A stretch of DNA of 64,000 nt from Corynebacterium maris DSM 45190 (lineage in GTDB: Bacteria > Actinomycetota > Actinomycetes > Mycobacteriales > Mycobacteriaceae), in NCBI RefSeq assembly GCF_000442645.1, contig NC_021915.1, forward strand, positions 1,860,001-1,924,000, given 5' to 3'. The position numbers and the translations under genes are program-made. The notes under the pieces were generated by a model. That model was not told where the DNA came from, ran no database searches, and worked only from the letters and a program-made list of their open reading frames with translations. This document shows, one piece after another, positions 33,917 through 43,261 of this stretch (position 1 is its first letter; each line of letters begins with the position of its first letter).

Positions 33917-35017
33917 CTACACCCCCGCCGCGGCGAGCCAGTCGCCGTAGAAGATGGCCACGCCGGCCAGGGCGGCCAGGGCGGCGATCAGCCAGAAGCG
34001 CACGACGACGGTGGTCTCCGGCCAACCGCCCTTCTCGAAGTGATGGTGGAAGGGGGCCATGCGGAAGACACGCTTGCCGCTGACCTTGAACACCGCCACT
34101 TGGATGGCCACGGAGGCGACCTCCATGACGAACAGGGCGCCGACGATGATCATGAGCAGTTCCGTGCGGGAGGCGACGGACAAGCCGGCGACCAGGCCGC
34201 CGAGGGCCAGGGAGCCGGTGTCGCCCATGAAGATTTTCGCGGGGGAGGCGTTCCACCACAAAAAGCCGGCGCAGGCGCCCAGCCCAGCGGCGGCCAGCAC
34301 CGCGAGGTCCAGCGGGTCGCGGACGTTGTAGCAGCCCGCCACGGCCTCTTCGGCGCAGGAGTTGCGGAACTGCCAGAAGGTGATCAGCGTGTAGGCGCCC
34401 ATCACGATGGCGGTGGAGCCGGCGGCCAGTCCGTCGAGTCCGTCGGTCAGGTTGACCGCGTTGGACCAGGCGGCGATGAGGATGAAGATGAAGATCAGGA
34501 AGAGGATGACGCCGATGATCCCGCCGCCGACGGCGATGTCGACGGTGTCGATGTCGCGGAGGAACGACAGCTGCGTCGAGCCCGGGGTCAGCCCGTTTTC
34601 ATCGGGGAACTGCAGGATCAGCAGGCCGAAGATGACCGCGATGAGCAGCTGGGCGAGCAGCTTCTGCCCCGAATTCAGGCCGAGGTTACGGCCCTGGAAC
34701 AGTTTGATGAAGTCGTCGGCGAAACCGACCGCGCCGAGCGACAGGGTCAGCCCGAGGATCAGCCAACCGGTGGCGGTGAATCCGCCGCTGCCGGTGGCCA
34801 TGGCGTAAAAGCCGCTGGCGAGGTAGGCCACGGTGATGCCGGCCAAGATCGCGATGCCGCCCATGGTGGGGGTGCCGCGTTTGCTCAGGTGTGTCTGTGG
34901 CCCGTCCTCGCGGATCTCTTGTCCGATGCCCTCGGAAGAGAAATACCGGATCAGCCCGGGGGTCAGGAAGATGGCCGTCAGGAAGGCCACGACTCCCGCG
35001 ATGATGATCTGTGTCAC
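33917..35017 (-). CDS. mraY: Phospho-MurNAc-pentapeptide-transferase
   Basis: A 366-residue polytopic membrane enzyme (ten helices) that makes lipid I from UDP-MurNAc-pentapeptide and undecaprenyl phosphate. Catalytic regions: HLSKRGTPTMGGIAIL, GFADDFIKLFQGRN with the double Asp, NLTDGLDGLAAGSTA, MGDTGSLALGG and APFHHHFEKGGWPE. GTG 35017 is the start, with AGGAC upstream. It is followed by murD with a 4-nt gap. Confidence 0.97.
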   Translation of the reverse strand: MTQIIIAGVVAFLTAIFLTPGLIRYFSSEGIGQEIREDGPQTHLSKRGTPTMGGIAILAGITVAYLASGFYAMATGSGGFTATGWLILGLTLSLGAVGFADDFIKLFQGRNLGLNSGQKLLAQLLIAVIFGLLILQFPDENGLTPGSTQLSFLRDIDTVDIAVGGGIIGVILFLIFIFILIAAWSNAVNLTDGLDGLAAGSTAIVMGAYTLITFWQFRNSCAEEAVAGCYNVRDPLDLAVLAAAGLGACAGFLWWNASPAKIFMGDTGSLALGGLVAGLSVASRTELLMIIVGALFVMEVASVAIQVAVFKVSGKRVFRMAPFHHHFEKGGWPETTVVVRFWLIAALAALAGVAIFYGDWLAAAGV

Positions 35018-35060
35018 TGAAATGTCCTAATCTTTCTTCGGTATCACTGCTGAGGGACCG

Positions 35061-36548
35061 TCATTGCCGGCCGAGGAGAGCGTCCGCCACGTGCCACAGG
35101 CCGATGGCGTTGGAGGCCTTGACCAACACGACGTCGCCGTCGGCCTCGGCCTGCGGCACATCCGGGTTGGGGGTGCGCAGGATCTCCTCGACCTCCCGGA
35201 CGGCCTCGTCGACGTCGTGGGCGACGCAAGTAGTTATACCCTGCTTGTCCGCCGAGGTGGCCATGGCGCGGGCGTCGGGAGAGGTTCCCACGACCACGAG
35301 GTGGCTGACGTTGAAGCGGGCCAGCTCGTCGCCGACGCGTTCGTGCGCGGCGGCGGAGTCGTCGCCGAGTTCACCCATTTCACCGAGGACCGCGATCGCG
35401 CGGGCGCCGCGGCGGGCGGAGGCGGTGTAGGCCAGCGCGGCGACGCCGGCGCGCATGGAGTCCGGGTTGGCGTTGTAGGAGTCGTTGATGACGGTGAGGC
35501 CGTCGGAACGGCTGGCCACGTCCATGCGGTTGGCCGACGCCGCGTGGTGCTCGGACAGCGCCTCGGCCACCTGCGCCACGCTCATGCCGGATTCGAGGCC
35601 GGCGGCCGCGGCGGCCAGGGCGTTGCCGACCTGGTGCGCGCCGAAGACCCGCAGGCGCACCCGCACGGGGTCGCCGGCCGGGGTGTGCATGGTGAAGGAG
35701 GCGCGGGCGACGTCGTCGAGGACGACGTCCGTGGCGTAGTAGTCCGCCCCCGGGGCGACGGGCTGGGCGGCGGAGTAGGTGACCACGCGCGCCGTCGTGC
35801 GCGGGGCCATGGCCGCGACGAAGGGGTCGTCGGCGTTGAGGATGGCCACCCCGCCGTCCGCGGCCGCGGGCAGCGCCTCGATCAGCTCGCCCTTGGCGCG
35901 GGCGATGTTGTCGCGGGAACCGAATTCGCCCAGGTGCGCGGTGCCCACGTTGAGCACCACGCCGATCTGCGGGCGGGCGATGCCGGCCAGATGCGCGATG
36001 TGGCCGACGCCGCGGGCGGACATCTCCGCGACCAAAAAGTCCGTGTCGCCGGTGCAGCGCAGCACGGTGTAGGGGTGGCCGATCTCGTTGTTGAAGGAGC
36101 CGGGCGGGGCAACGGTCTCGCCGGCCCGGCCGAGCACGGCGGCGAGCAGGTCCTTGGTGGAGGTTTTGCCGGCGGAGCCGGTGACGCCCACGATGCGCAG
36201 GCCGTGCTCGACGGTCAGCGTGGTGGACACATGCCGGGCCAGGGCGCTCATGGCGTCCACGACGGCCTGGGCCACCGCTTCGTCAGTCTGATCGGCAGAC
36301 GTGACGACGATCGCCGGGGCGTCCACTGCACGCGCCGCCAACACGGCGATGGCGCCGTCGGCGACCGCGCGCGCGGCGAAGTCGTGGCCGTCGACGCGTT
36401 CGCCCGGCAGCGCGACGAACAGGCCGCCGTCGCCGAGCTTGCGGGAGTCGAATTCGACGCCGCCGGTGACCCGCGCCTGCGGGTCCGTGACGTTGTGCAG
36501 CTCTCCGCCGGTCAGCTCGGCGATCTGGGAGAGAGTCAGGTCGATCAT
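35061..36548 (-). CDS. murF: UDP-MurNAc-tripeptide-D-alanyl-D-alanine ligase
   Basis: A 495-residue ligase completing the pentapeptide with D-Ala-D-Ala. The P-loop is VGVTGSAGKTSTKDLLAAVL, SFNNEIGHPYTVL and NVGTAHLGEFGSRDNIARAK follow, and the C-terminal domain has INDSYNANPDSMRAGVAALA. ATG 36548 lies 2 nt after the murE stop. The 43-nt gap to mraY is one of the larger ones in this operon. Confidence 0.96.
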   Translation of the reverse strand: MIDLTLSQIAELTGGELHNVTDPQARVTGGVEFDSRKLGDGGLFVALPGERVDGHDFAARAVADGAIAVLAARAVDAPAIVVTSADQTDEAVAQAVVDAMSALARHVSTTLTVEHGLRIVGVTGSAGKTSTKDLLAAVLGRAGETVAPPGSFNNEIGHPYTVLRCTGDTDFLVAEMSARGVGHIAHLAGIARPQIGVVLNVGTAHLGEFGSRDNIARAKGELIEALPAAADGGVAILNADDPFVAAMAPRTTARVVTYSAAQPVAPGADYYATDVVLDDVARASFTMHTPAGDPVRVRLRVFGAHQVGNALAAAAAGLESGMSVAQVAEALSEHHAASANRMDVASRSDGLTVINDSYNANPDSMRAGVAALAYTASARRGARAIAVLGEMGELGDDSAAAHERVGDELARFNVSHLVVVGTSPDARAMATSADKQGITTCVAHDVDEAVREVEEILRTPNPDVPQAEADGDVVLVKASNAIGLWHVADALLGRQ

Positions 36549-36550
36549 GG

Positions 36551-38101
36551 TTACTGCCCCTTCTCCTGGGTCGCGCGCTCGGTCAGGGCGCGACGCACTT
36601 CCTCACGGTCATCGAAATGGCGGGTCTCGGACCCGACGATCTGACCGATCTCATGGCCCTTGCCGGTGACCACGACCGTGTCACCGGGCCGGGCCCAGGC
36701 CACGAGCGCCTCGATGGCCTCGGCCCGGTCGGCGATCTCGCGGATCTCCGCCCCGGAGCCGACCTCGCGGGCGCCGGCGACGACCGCGGCCCGGATCGGC
36801 GCGGGTTCTTCGGTGCGCGGGTTGTCGTCCGTCACGATCACCAGGTCGGCGCGGCGGGCGGCTTCGGCGCCCATGACCGCACGCTTCGAGGCGTCGCGGT
36901 CACCGCCCGCGCCGAGGGCGATGCCCACCCGGCCGCCGCCGCTCTGCGCGCGCAACGTGTCCAGCACCGCGGCCACCGCCGCCGGCTTATGGGCGTAGTC
37001 GACCACGGCGGTGAAGTCCTGCCCCTCCGCGATGGCCTCCATCCGGCCCGGGACCGCCACCTGCTCCAACCCCCGGGTAAAGGCGGCGAGGTCGACGTCG
37101 ACGGCGGCCGCCAGACCGACCGCCACGGCGGCGTTGGCGATGTTGAAGTCACCCGGCAGCGGCAGGTCGACCTCCAGTGTCCGCTCCCCGCGGGTGAGGG
37201 CAATGCGTTGCGCGCCGGTGGCGTCCTGCGAAAGCTGGCGGGCGGTGACGTCCTCTGGGCCCAACCCCGCCTGGCCCCGGGTGGCCACCTTCATCGCGTC
37301 ACCGGCGCGCCGCGCCATCGTTTGGCCCCACTCGTCGTCGACGCACACCACGGCCCGGCGAGCGCGGATGGCCGAAGCCGGGTCGAAGAACAACGCCTTG
37401 GCCTCGAAGTAATCGTCCATCGTCGGGTGGAAGTCGAGGTGGTCCTGCGACAGGTTCGTGAACCCGGCGGCGTCGAACTCCACCGCGCCCACCCGACCCA
37501 GCTCCAGCGCGTGCGAAGACACCTCCATCACCACGTGGGTGATACCGTCGTCGGCCATGTCCTTGAACAGCCGCTGCAGCGTGGTGGCCTCCGGGGTGGT
37601 CAGCGTGGTGGGCACCTCACGGCCATCGATGCGCGTGCCGGTCGTGCCGATCAACCCGACCTTGTGCCCGGCGGCCATCAGGCCGCGCTCCAGCAGGTAG
37701 GTGGTGGTGGTCTTGCCGGAGGTGCCGGTCACGCCGATGACCGTCATGCGGCGGGTCGGGTGCCCGTAGACCTCCGCGGCCACGGCGCCCAGCACGCGGC
37801 GGACGTCCTCGACGACCAAGATCGGCCGGCGCTCGTCCGTCTGGCCGAGCAGCGCCAGGCCGTCTTCGTCCGTGAGGATCGCGCCGGCGGGCGAGTCGAA
37901 GGCGTAGGAGGCGCCGTGGACGCGGGTGCCGGGCACCGCGGCGAACAGCGCACCCGGCTCCAGCTTCGTGGAGTCGAGGTCGACGGCCGTGACCGGCGCG
38001 GCCAGCGCCGACGGCGACTCGCCGACGATGCGGGCCCCGGCGAGCTCTGCCAGGCGGGCCAGGGTCGGGGGCTGATGCTGGCCCGGAGTGGTGCCTGCCA
38101 T
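36551..38101 (-). CDS. murE: UDP-MurNAc-tripeptide synthetase, meso-DAP type
   Basis: A 516-residue ligase adding the third stem residue. The P-loop is VIGVTGTSGKTTTTYLLERG. The DNPR motif in VTDDNPRTEEPAPIRA marks specificity for meso-diaminopimelate rather than lysine, as expected for corynebacterial peptidoglycan. The conserved carbamylated-lysine region is DYFEAKALFFDPAS. ATG 38101 is preceded by a perfect AGGAGG. Confidence 0.97.
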   Translation of the reverse strand: MAGTTPGQHQPPTLARLAELAGARIVGESPSALAAPVTAVDLDSTKLEPGALFAAVPGTRVHGASYAFDSPAGAILTDEDGLALLGQTDERRPILVVEDVRRVLGAVAAEVYGHPTRRMTVIGVTGTSGKTTTTYLLERGLMAAGHKVGLIGTTGTRIDGREVPTTLTTPEATTLQRLFKDMADDGITHVVMEVSSHALELGRVGAVEFDAAGFTNLSQDHLDFHPTMDDYFEAKALFFDPASAIRARRAVVCVDDEWGQTMARRAGDAMKVATRGQAGLGPEDVTARQLSQDATGAQRIALTRGERTLEVDLPLPGDFNIANAAVAVGLAAAVDVDLAAFTRGLEQVAVPGRMEAIAEGQDFTAVVDYAHKPAAVAAVLDTLRAQSGGGRVGIALGAGGDRDASKRAVMGAEAARRADLVIVTDDNPRTEEPAPIRAAVVAGAREVGSGAEIREIADRAEAIEALVAWARPGDTVVVTGKGHEIGQIVGSETRHFDDREEVRRALTERATQEKGQ

Positions 38102-38136
38102 GAGTGTCCTCCTAGAAAATCAGTGGGAATAAAAGA

Positions 38137-40197
38137 TTAGCGCTGCAGAACCAGAGGCTCTGTCTCGGGGGACGGGGGAATGTTGTCGCGGTCGAGCAGC
38201 CAGGACGCCACCGCCTGGAAAATCGGGCCCGCCGACTGGCCGCCGGCGCCGCCTTCCATCACGCCGCGCGCCGGGTTGTCCACCATCACGGCGACCACGA
38301 AACGCGGATCGTCGGCCGGGGCGATGCCCGCGAACGTAATCCAGTACTCGCTGTTGGAGTAGGCGCCGGTGTCCTCGTCGACTTTCTGGGCGGTGCCCGT
38401 CTTGCCGGAGGTCTGGTACCCCTCGATCGCCGAGGCTCCGGCGGTGCCGGACTGGTCGCCGCCGGCGGGGTCGGTCTGCATGGTGGCCCGGAACATGTCC
38501 GTCACCGTCCGCGCCGCCTCCGGGCTGATGACCTGGGTGCTCTCCGGGAGGTTGTCCTCGACCGCCTCTCCGGCGTCGCCGTCGGAGCCGTCGGCGCCCT
38601 CCACGTCCGCGACGATGCGCGGCTCGATGCGCTCGCCCTCGTTGGCGATCGCCTGGTACACGCTCGCCATCTGCAGGGTGGTCCAGCTCATGCCCTGGCC
38701 GATCGGCAGGTTGGCGAACGTGCCGCCCGACCACTGCTCCAGCGGCGGCAGCAGCCCCGCGGACTCGTTCGGCAGCTCCACCCCGGTGGGCGCGCCCAGG
38801 CCGAAGTCGGCCAGGTACTCGGCGAACTTCTCCTCCCCCAATCGCTCGGCGAGCATGAGGGTGCCCACGTTGGAGGACTTACCGAAGATGCCGGTCGTCG
38901 TGTACGGCAGGACGCCGTGTTCCCAGGCGTCGCCGACGGTCACGCCGGCCATGTCGATGGTGCCCGGCACCTGGTGCACCTCGTCCGGGGTGGTCAACCC
39001 CTCGTTGATCGTGGCGGCGGCCGTGATGATCTTGGCCACCGACCCCGGCTCGTACGGGTGCGATATCGACTTGTTCTCGAAGTCCTTGCCGTCGGCGAGC
39101 TGCTCCTCGATGTCGCCGTTCGGGTCGATCGTGTCCGTGTTCGCCATCGCCAAGATCTCGGCGGTCTCCACGTCGAGGACCACCGCCTCCGCGGACTCCG
39201 CGCCCGAGTTGGTCTTGGCCTGCTCCAGCAGCTGCTGCAGGTACGTCTGCAGGTCGATGTCCAGCGTCAGCCGCACGTCCTGGCCGTCCACGGCCGGAAC
39301 GACGTCGCGCAACGTGCCCGGAATCGCCTGACCCGTGGTCGCGACGTCCTCGGTGGAGCGGCCGTTGATGCCGGACAGCAGCGAATCCGCGGACGTCTCG
39401 AACCCGAACTGGCCCTGCCCGTCCATGGACACGCGCCCGAGGACGTTCTCCCCCACCGCGCCGTTGGGGTACTGGCGGATGTTCTGGTGGTCGGCGGCGA
39501 CGCCGTGGAACTCCTGCGCGATCTCGACGGCGACGTCCGGATCCACGTTGCGCACCAGCACCTCGTAGCTGGAATCCGCCTGCAGCTTGTCCAGGATCTC
39601 GGAATCGTCGACGTCGTCGGAAGAGGCGCCCGTCTCCGAGATCATCTGCGGAATGCGGGTGGCCATGTCCTCGAGCACCGCGGTGACCCGAGTGTTGAGT
39701 TCGGCGTTGTACTGCTCCGGGGAATGCTCCTCCGCGTCGCCCTCCACCCGCATCTCCAGGTCCTGCTGTTCGCGCAGCTCATCGCGCAGCACATTCGGCG
39801 ACACCGTCAGGCTGCGGGCGTACATGGTGTAGGCCAGCTCGTTGCCCGACCGGTCGACGACCGTGCCGCGGCGCGCGGGTTCCGTGTAGACGCGGGCGCG
39901 CTGCTCCTGCGCCTGGGCCGCCAGGTCCGGCCCCCAGACGATCTGCACCCACGCGAGGCGGCCGACGAGAATCACGGCGAGAATGACCGTGAACACGAGG
40001 ATGGCGCGGATGCGTCGGGTCATCGTGTGCTTCTGCGTCGGCGACTTCGCGTCGGCGTCCGTGCGGGGTGGCCTGGACGGGCGGGCGCCGGGGCGCGCAT
40101 CACTGGTTCGGGGGCGTGACGACGCACGGCCGGACGCGGAGCTGCCTCCGCGCCCGGACCGTCCATAACGCTGTCCCGAGGTGCTGCGTCGTGTCAC
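38137..40197 (-). CDS. ftsI: Septal class B penicillin-binding protein FtsI (PBP3)
   Basis: A 686-residue D,D-transpeptidase for septal peptidoglycan. It has an unusually long Ser/Arg-rich cytoplasmic N-terminus (about 60 residues), a membrane helix at about 64-84, a PBP dimerisation domain, and a transpeptidase domain with SVAK (Ser386-Lys389), SSN (441-443) and KTG in SGKTGTAQKVD. The catalytic Ser is in YEPGSVAKIITAA. GTG 40197 overlaps the ftsL-like stop as GTGA. The basic N-terminus recalls mycobacterial FtsI tails that contact FtsW or Wag31; that role here is inferred. Confidence 0.96.
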   Translation of the reverse strand: MTRRSTSGQRYGRSGRGGSSASGRASSRPRTSDARPGARPSRPPRTDADAKSPTQKHTMTRRIRAILVFTVILAVILVGRLAWVQIVWGPDLAAQAQEQRARVYTEPARRGTVVDRSGNELAYTMYARSLTVSPNVLRDELREQQDLEMRVEGDAEEHSPEQYNAELNTRVTAVLEDMATRIPQMISETGASSDDVDDSEILDKLQADSSYEVLVRNVDPDVAVEIAQEFHGVAADHQNIRQYPNGAVGENVLGRVSMDGQGQFGFETSADSLLSGINGRSTEDVATTGQAIPGTLRDVVPAVDGQDVRLTLDIDLQTYLQQLLEQAKTNSGAESAEAVVLDVETAEILAMANTDTIDPNGDIEEQLADGKDFENKSISHPYEPGSVAKIITAAATINEGLTTPDEVHQVPGTIDMAGVTVGDAWEHGVLPYTTTGIFGKSSNVGTLMLAERLGEEKFAEYLADFGLGAPTGVELPNESAGLLPPLEQWSGGTFANLPIGQGMSWTTLQMASVYQAIANEGERIEPRIVADVEGADGSDGDAGEAVEDNLPESTQVISPEAARTVTDMFRATMQTDPAGGDQSGTAGASAIEGYQTSGKTGTAQKVDEDTGAYSNSEYWITFAGIAPADDPRFVVAVMVDNPARGVMEGGAGGQSAGPIFQAVASWLLDRDNIPPSPETEPLVLQR

Positions 40198-41078
40198 AGC
40201 CCGCCCTCACCTGCCTGTTCCGGGGTCTGCTCAGTGTTCTCGATGTTTTCGTCGGCCGGAGCCGGGGCTGGGGCTGGGGCCCCGCCGTTGCCGTTGTTGC
40301 TGTACGGGGCGACCGCCGGGACGTCGGCGTTCGGCGCCGGCGGGGCGGGCGCCGGGGCCTGATTGTCCGGCACCGTGGCCAGGCTGTCGACCAGCTCATC
40401 GGTACGGTCCGGGTCGCTGGACGCCTGGCCCGGTCGCACCGGGGCGCCGTTGACGTCGATGACGGGGCTCGTTCCGGGGCCCGCCGGGCGGAGCTCCTCG
40501 ACCTGGCCGGGCTGCCCGGCCTCGAGGATGCCCGGCTGCTGCGGCACCACCATGCCCAAGTCGCTGGCTCGACGAGCCACCTCGGCGGAGGAGCTGACGT
40601 TCTCCAGATCGCGGTGCAGCGTCTCCAGCTGATTCGACAGCTGTGCCTCCTGGGAAGACAGCTGCTGGAGCCGGAAAGTCTGCTGGGTCGCGAGGCCGGA
40701 GAGCCACATCGCCACGGCGACGCCGGTGACCAACATCACGATGGCCACGACGCTGACGCGCGCCAGGGAGCTGGCCTTCTTGGCCGGGGCGACCCGGCGG
40801 CCGCGGACGGAGACGACCTGACGGGACCCCAACCGTCGGTTGTTGCGTCCCGGCGCGCCGGTGCGTTCCGTGTCAGGAGCGACGTCCGTCCTGCTTGGCC
40901 GAGCCGGGGCGGTGGTGCGGGCGTTGACGTCGGCGGAATCGGCCGCCCGGCGGGGATGGCTGACCCGGTCCCGCTCCAAGACGCCCGTGGCGCCGGTCGG
41001 GGTTCCGGTGGTGAAATCTCGGCTGGCTCCCATGGCGCGCGGCCCCTTTCTGTTCGGGTGGGTGTGTTCGGTGGTCAT
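40194..41078 (-). CDS. ftsL: FtsL-like divisome protein
   Basis: A 294-residue bitopic protein in the ftsL position between rsmH and ftsI. A long basic cytoplasmic region (1-107) precedes one membrane helix (about 108-129, VSVVAIVMLVTGVAVAMWLS). A short coiled coil follows (130-165: TFRLQQLSSQEAQLSNQLET), then the usual FtsL-type SLGMV-like turn (ASDLGMVVPQQPG) and an Ala/Pro-rich tail of about 90 residues. ATG 41078 has GGGAGG upstream and overlaps the rsmH stop as ATGA; an internal ATG at 41033 is weaker. FtsL proteins are poorly conserved, so the name rests on topology and gene order. Confidence 0.8.
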   Translation of the reverse strand: MTTEHTHPNRKGPRAMGASRDFTTGTPTGATGVLERDRVSHPRRAADSADVNARTTAPARPSRTDVAPDTERTGAPGRNNRRLGSRQVVSVRGRRVAPAKKASSLARVSVVAIVMLVTGVAVAMWLSGLATQQTFRLQQLSSQEAQLSNQLETLHRDLENVSSSAEVARRASDLGMVVPQQPGILEAGQPGQVEELRPAGPGTSPVIDVNGAPVRPGQASSDPDRTDELVDSLATVPDNQAPAPAPPAPNADVPAVAPYSNNGNGGAPAPAPAPADENIENTEQTPEQAGEGGL

Positions 41079-42109
41079 CGGTCGCCTCCCGGGGGAAGAG
41101 GGTCGTCGGGCAGAACCCGCTCGAGTGCACGTACGCGCACAGGGGCGGCGCGGGGGTTTTCTTCGATCTCTTGCTCCGTCGCCTTCTCTGCGCCGCGGGT
41201 GACCGTGCGGAACTTGGCGGCGGTGCCCGGCAAGTCCATCGGCAGCCCCGGCGGGGTCTTCGAGGTCGACAGGTCCGTGAAGCATCGCTTGACGATGCGG
41301 TCTTCCAACGACTGGTAACTCATGAACACGGCCCTGCCGCCCACGCCCAACAGGCCGGTGATGGCGGGGACGGCCTTCTCCACGGCCTCGAGTTCGGCGT
41401 TGACCTCGATGCGCAAGGCTTGGAAGGTGCGCTTGGCGGGGTGACCGCCGGTGCGCCGAGTCGCGGCGGGGATCACACCATAGAGCAGTTCCACCAACCG
41501 GGCGGAGGTGGTGAAAGGTTCCTTGTCCCGCTCACGCAGAACTGCGGAAGCGATTTTTCCCGCGAAACGCTCGTCGCCGTAGGTCTTCAGGATGCGGGCG
41601 AGGTCGCCGTGGCCGTAGGTGTTGAGCACGTCCGCCGCGGTGATCCCCTGCGTGGGGTCCATGCGCATGTCCAGGGGAGCGTCGGTGCGGTACGCGAAAC
41701 CGCGGTCGACCTGGTCGAGCTGCATCGATGACACGCCGAGATCGTAGAGCGCCCCGGCGACGCCGTGGGCGCGGGCGAGGTTGAAGGCCTCTCCGGCGCC
41801 GCTGTCGACGACCCGGTCGACGTCATCGAAACGCGCCTGCGCCGGGGCGAAGCGGTCGCCGAAGCCGGCGAGCCGCTCACTGGCCTCACGCAGCGCGTTC
41901 GGGTCACGGTCGATGCCGATGACATACGCCTCCGGGAACAGCGTGAGAAAATGTTCGGTGTGGCCGCCGGCGCCCAAGGTGCCGTCGACGATGACGGCGG
42001 CGCCATGCTCGGCGGCCGCCGTCCCCACTGCCGGGGCGAGCAGTTCCGCCATCCGGTCACGCATCACGGGAACGTGCCCGTGGTTGGCTGCTTCGCCGCT
42101 GTCCGCCAC
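41075..42109 (-). CDS. rsmH: 16S rRNA (cytosine-1402 N4)-methyltransferase
   Basis: A 344-residue SAM-dependent methyltransferase. Motifs: HVPVMRDRMAELLAP, VDGTLGAGGHTEHFL (SAM site), VIGIDRDPNALREA, GALYDLGVSSMQLDQVDRGF and YRTDAPLDMRMDPTQG. The frame is open to a TTG at 42133, but GTG 42109 (VADSGEAANHGHVPVMRD) has AGAAGGGG at good distance and is preferred. It overlaps ftsL by ATGA. A 165-nt gap separates it from mraZ; that gap contains no gene and only a small CCCG-CTT-CGGG hairpin. Confidence 0.95.
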   Translation of the reverse strand: MADSGEAANHGHVPVMRDRMAELLAPAVGTAAAEHGAAVIVDGTLGAGGHTEHFLTLFPEAYVIGIDRDPNALREASERLAGFGDRFAPAQARFDDVDRVVDSGAGEAFNLARAHGVAGALYDLGVSSMQLDQVDRGFAYRTDAPLDMRMDPTQGITAADVLNTYGHGDLARILKTYGDERFAGKIASAVLRERDKEPFTTSARLVELLYGVIPAATRRTGGHPAKRTFQALRIEVNAELEAVEKAVPAITGLLGVGGRAVFMSYQSLEDRIVKRCFTDLSTSKTPPGLPMDLPGTAAKFRTVTRGAEKATEQEIEENPRAAPVRVRALERVLPDDPLPPGGDR

Positions 42110-42274
42110 GCCCGCCCCCTTCTGGTTTCTCAACCTATGAGCCGTTGATATGTAAATGGTCCACTGGGGCGCGTATAGGGCTCTGCCCGAAGCGGGGATC
42201 TGATGTCGGGGAAGTACACCAGAGCACCCGGCCTCGAGCAGAGTCCGTACACGCGCTCCGCGGGTTCCGGCCTT

Positions 42275-42709
42275 CTAGAGAAGACCGGCGAGGAATTCGT
42301 CTGCGTCCGCCGCCGAATAGGCGGCTTCCGTCTCCTTTTGGTATTCGGCCCAGGATTCGGAATCCCAGATTTCCAGAAAGTCCACCGACCCGATGACCAC
42401 GCATTCCTTGGTCAACCGCGCATATTCGCGGTGGGCGGCCGACAAAGTGACCCGTCCGTGCCCGTCCGGCCGCTGCTCGTCAGCGCTGGCTGCGAGGTTG
42501 CGGATGAACGCGCGGGCTCGAGGGTTGGTCCGGGAGATCGCGGCCGCTTTGCGGGCGCGTTCCTCGAACTCAACCTTCGGGTAGACCGCAAGACTGTGGT
42601 CCTGCCCTTTCGTGATCACCATTCCGCCGACCAAATCCTCACGAAACTTGGCCGGCAGAGTCAACCGCCCTTTGTCGTCGAGCTTCGGGGTGTAGGTGCC
42701 GAGAAACAT
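42275..42709 (-). CDS. mraZ: Transcriptional regulator MraZ
   Basis: A 144-residue AbrB-fold DNA-binding protein with two repeated MraZ domains: the first contains MFLGTYTPKLDDKGRLTLPA and the second HGRVTLSAAHREYARLTKEC, each with the conserved D/G-x-x-GR-turn. MraZ proteins form rings that bind GTGGG-type direct repeats upstream of their own operon. Exactly such repeats lie at 42817-42851. It is the first gene of the division/cell-wall cluster. ATG 42709. Confidence 0.96.
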   Translation of the reverse strand: MFLGTYTPKLDDKGRLTLPAKFREDLVGGMVITKGQDHSLAVYPKVEFEERARKAAAISRTNPRARAFIRNLAASADEQRPDGHGRVTLSAAHREYARLTKECVVIGSVDFLEIWDSESWAEYQKETEAAYSAADADEFLAGLL

Positions 42710-42816
42710 CCTCGGTGCCCCTTCCCTTGGCCCGCCGACGGGAACGTTTGATCAATAGCTCGGATTCATTTCTCAGTGCCTCACCCGGAGAACAATTGCG
42801 AAGTGTTTTCCGTGTT

Positions 42817-42851
42817 CGCCACTGGCCCCACTTTAACCCACTTCGCCCCAC
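42817..42851 (-). promoter_or_regulatory. MraZ operator (10-bp-spaced GTGGG repeats)
   Basis: Reading the minus strand: GTGGGG, GTGGGT, GTGGGG at exact 10-bp intervals (42851, 42841, 42831 as first bases), followed by a weaker GTGGCG 9 bp further. This is the established MraZ box arrangement, with one turn of helix per repeat so that adjacent subunits of the ring each contact one repeat. It is 108-142 bp upstream of the mraZ ATG. Confidence 0.85.
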
Positions 42852-43179
42852 AATCAACAGGCAACCCGCCCGGCGATCCGCCGAATATCCCCATCACCCC
42901 TGCTTGCCCCGGAAACAGGACGCGGAAAGTGATGGACGGACACTCAGCCAGGGGCCGCCGCCGCAAGTTTCCCCGCCCACACCACCGCCGTGCACATCCG
43001 CGTCGACCAGCAGTTTTTTGGCCCGTTCATCGCCCGCCCGGCGCTTAAATGGAACCTGGCCGGGGCATGACCGGGCGGACAGTGCGTCACACGAAAATTG
43101 GCAGGGTTTTGGAAGGGTTCCCCGCGCGTGTCGCGCGGTGGGGGGAGGTGGGTGGCCTTGCGCGGAGGAAAGTGGGAAA
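42852..43179. other. Non-coding region upstream of the mra operon
   Basis: No gene is supported here; the open frames have no ribosome-binding sites and wrong composition. The only structure seen is a small GC hairpin, CCGCGCG-TGT-CGCGCGG at about 43122-43138. The region lies between the MraZ operator and the terminator of the DUF3040 gene, so it probably holds the distal part of the mraZ promoter. A clear -35/-10 pair could not be identified. Confidence 0.5.
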
Positions 43180-43224
43180 GCACGTGCTGCCGTCGACCCG
43201 GGCGGGGTCGACGGCAGCACGTGC
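43180..43224 (-). terminator. 20-bp perfect hairpin terminator after the DUF3040 gene
   Basis: 43180-43199 pairs perfectly with 43205-43224 (20 bp, loop GGGCG). Read on the minus strand it begins 37 nt after the DUF3040 stop and is followed by CTTTCCCACTTTCC, a T-rich tract. It isolates the DUF3040 unit from the mra operon. Confidence 0.9.
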
Positions 43225-43261
43225 CGGGGCGGGCCGAGGTGGGCCTCCGCTCAGTGAAGGG

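Noticed and set aside
43150..43180. GGAGGAAAG near the DUF3040 terminator, reminiscent of RNase P RNA
   Set aside because: None of the other conserved RNase P RNA segments are present and the region is too short.
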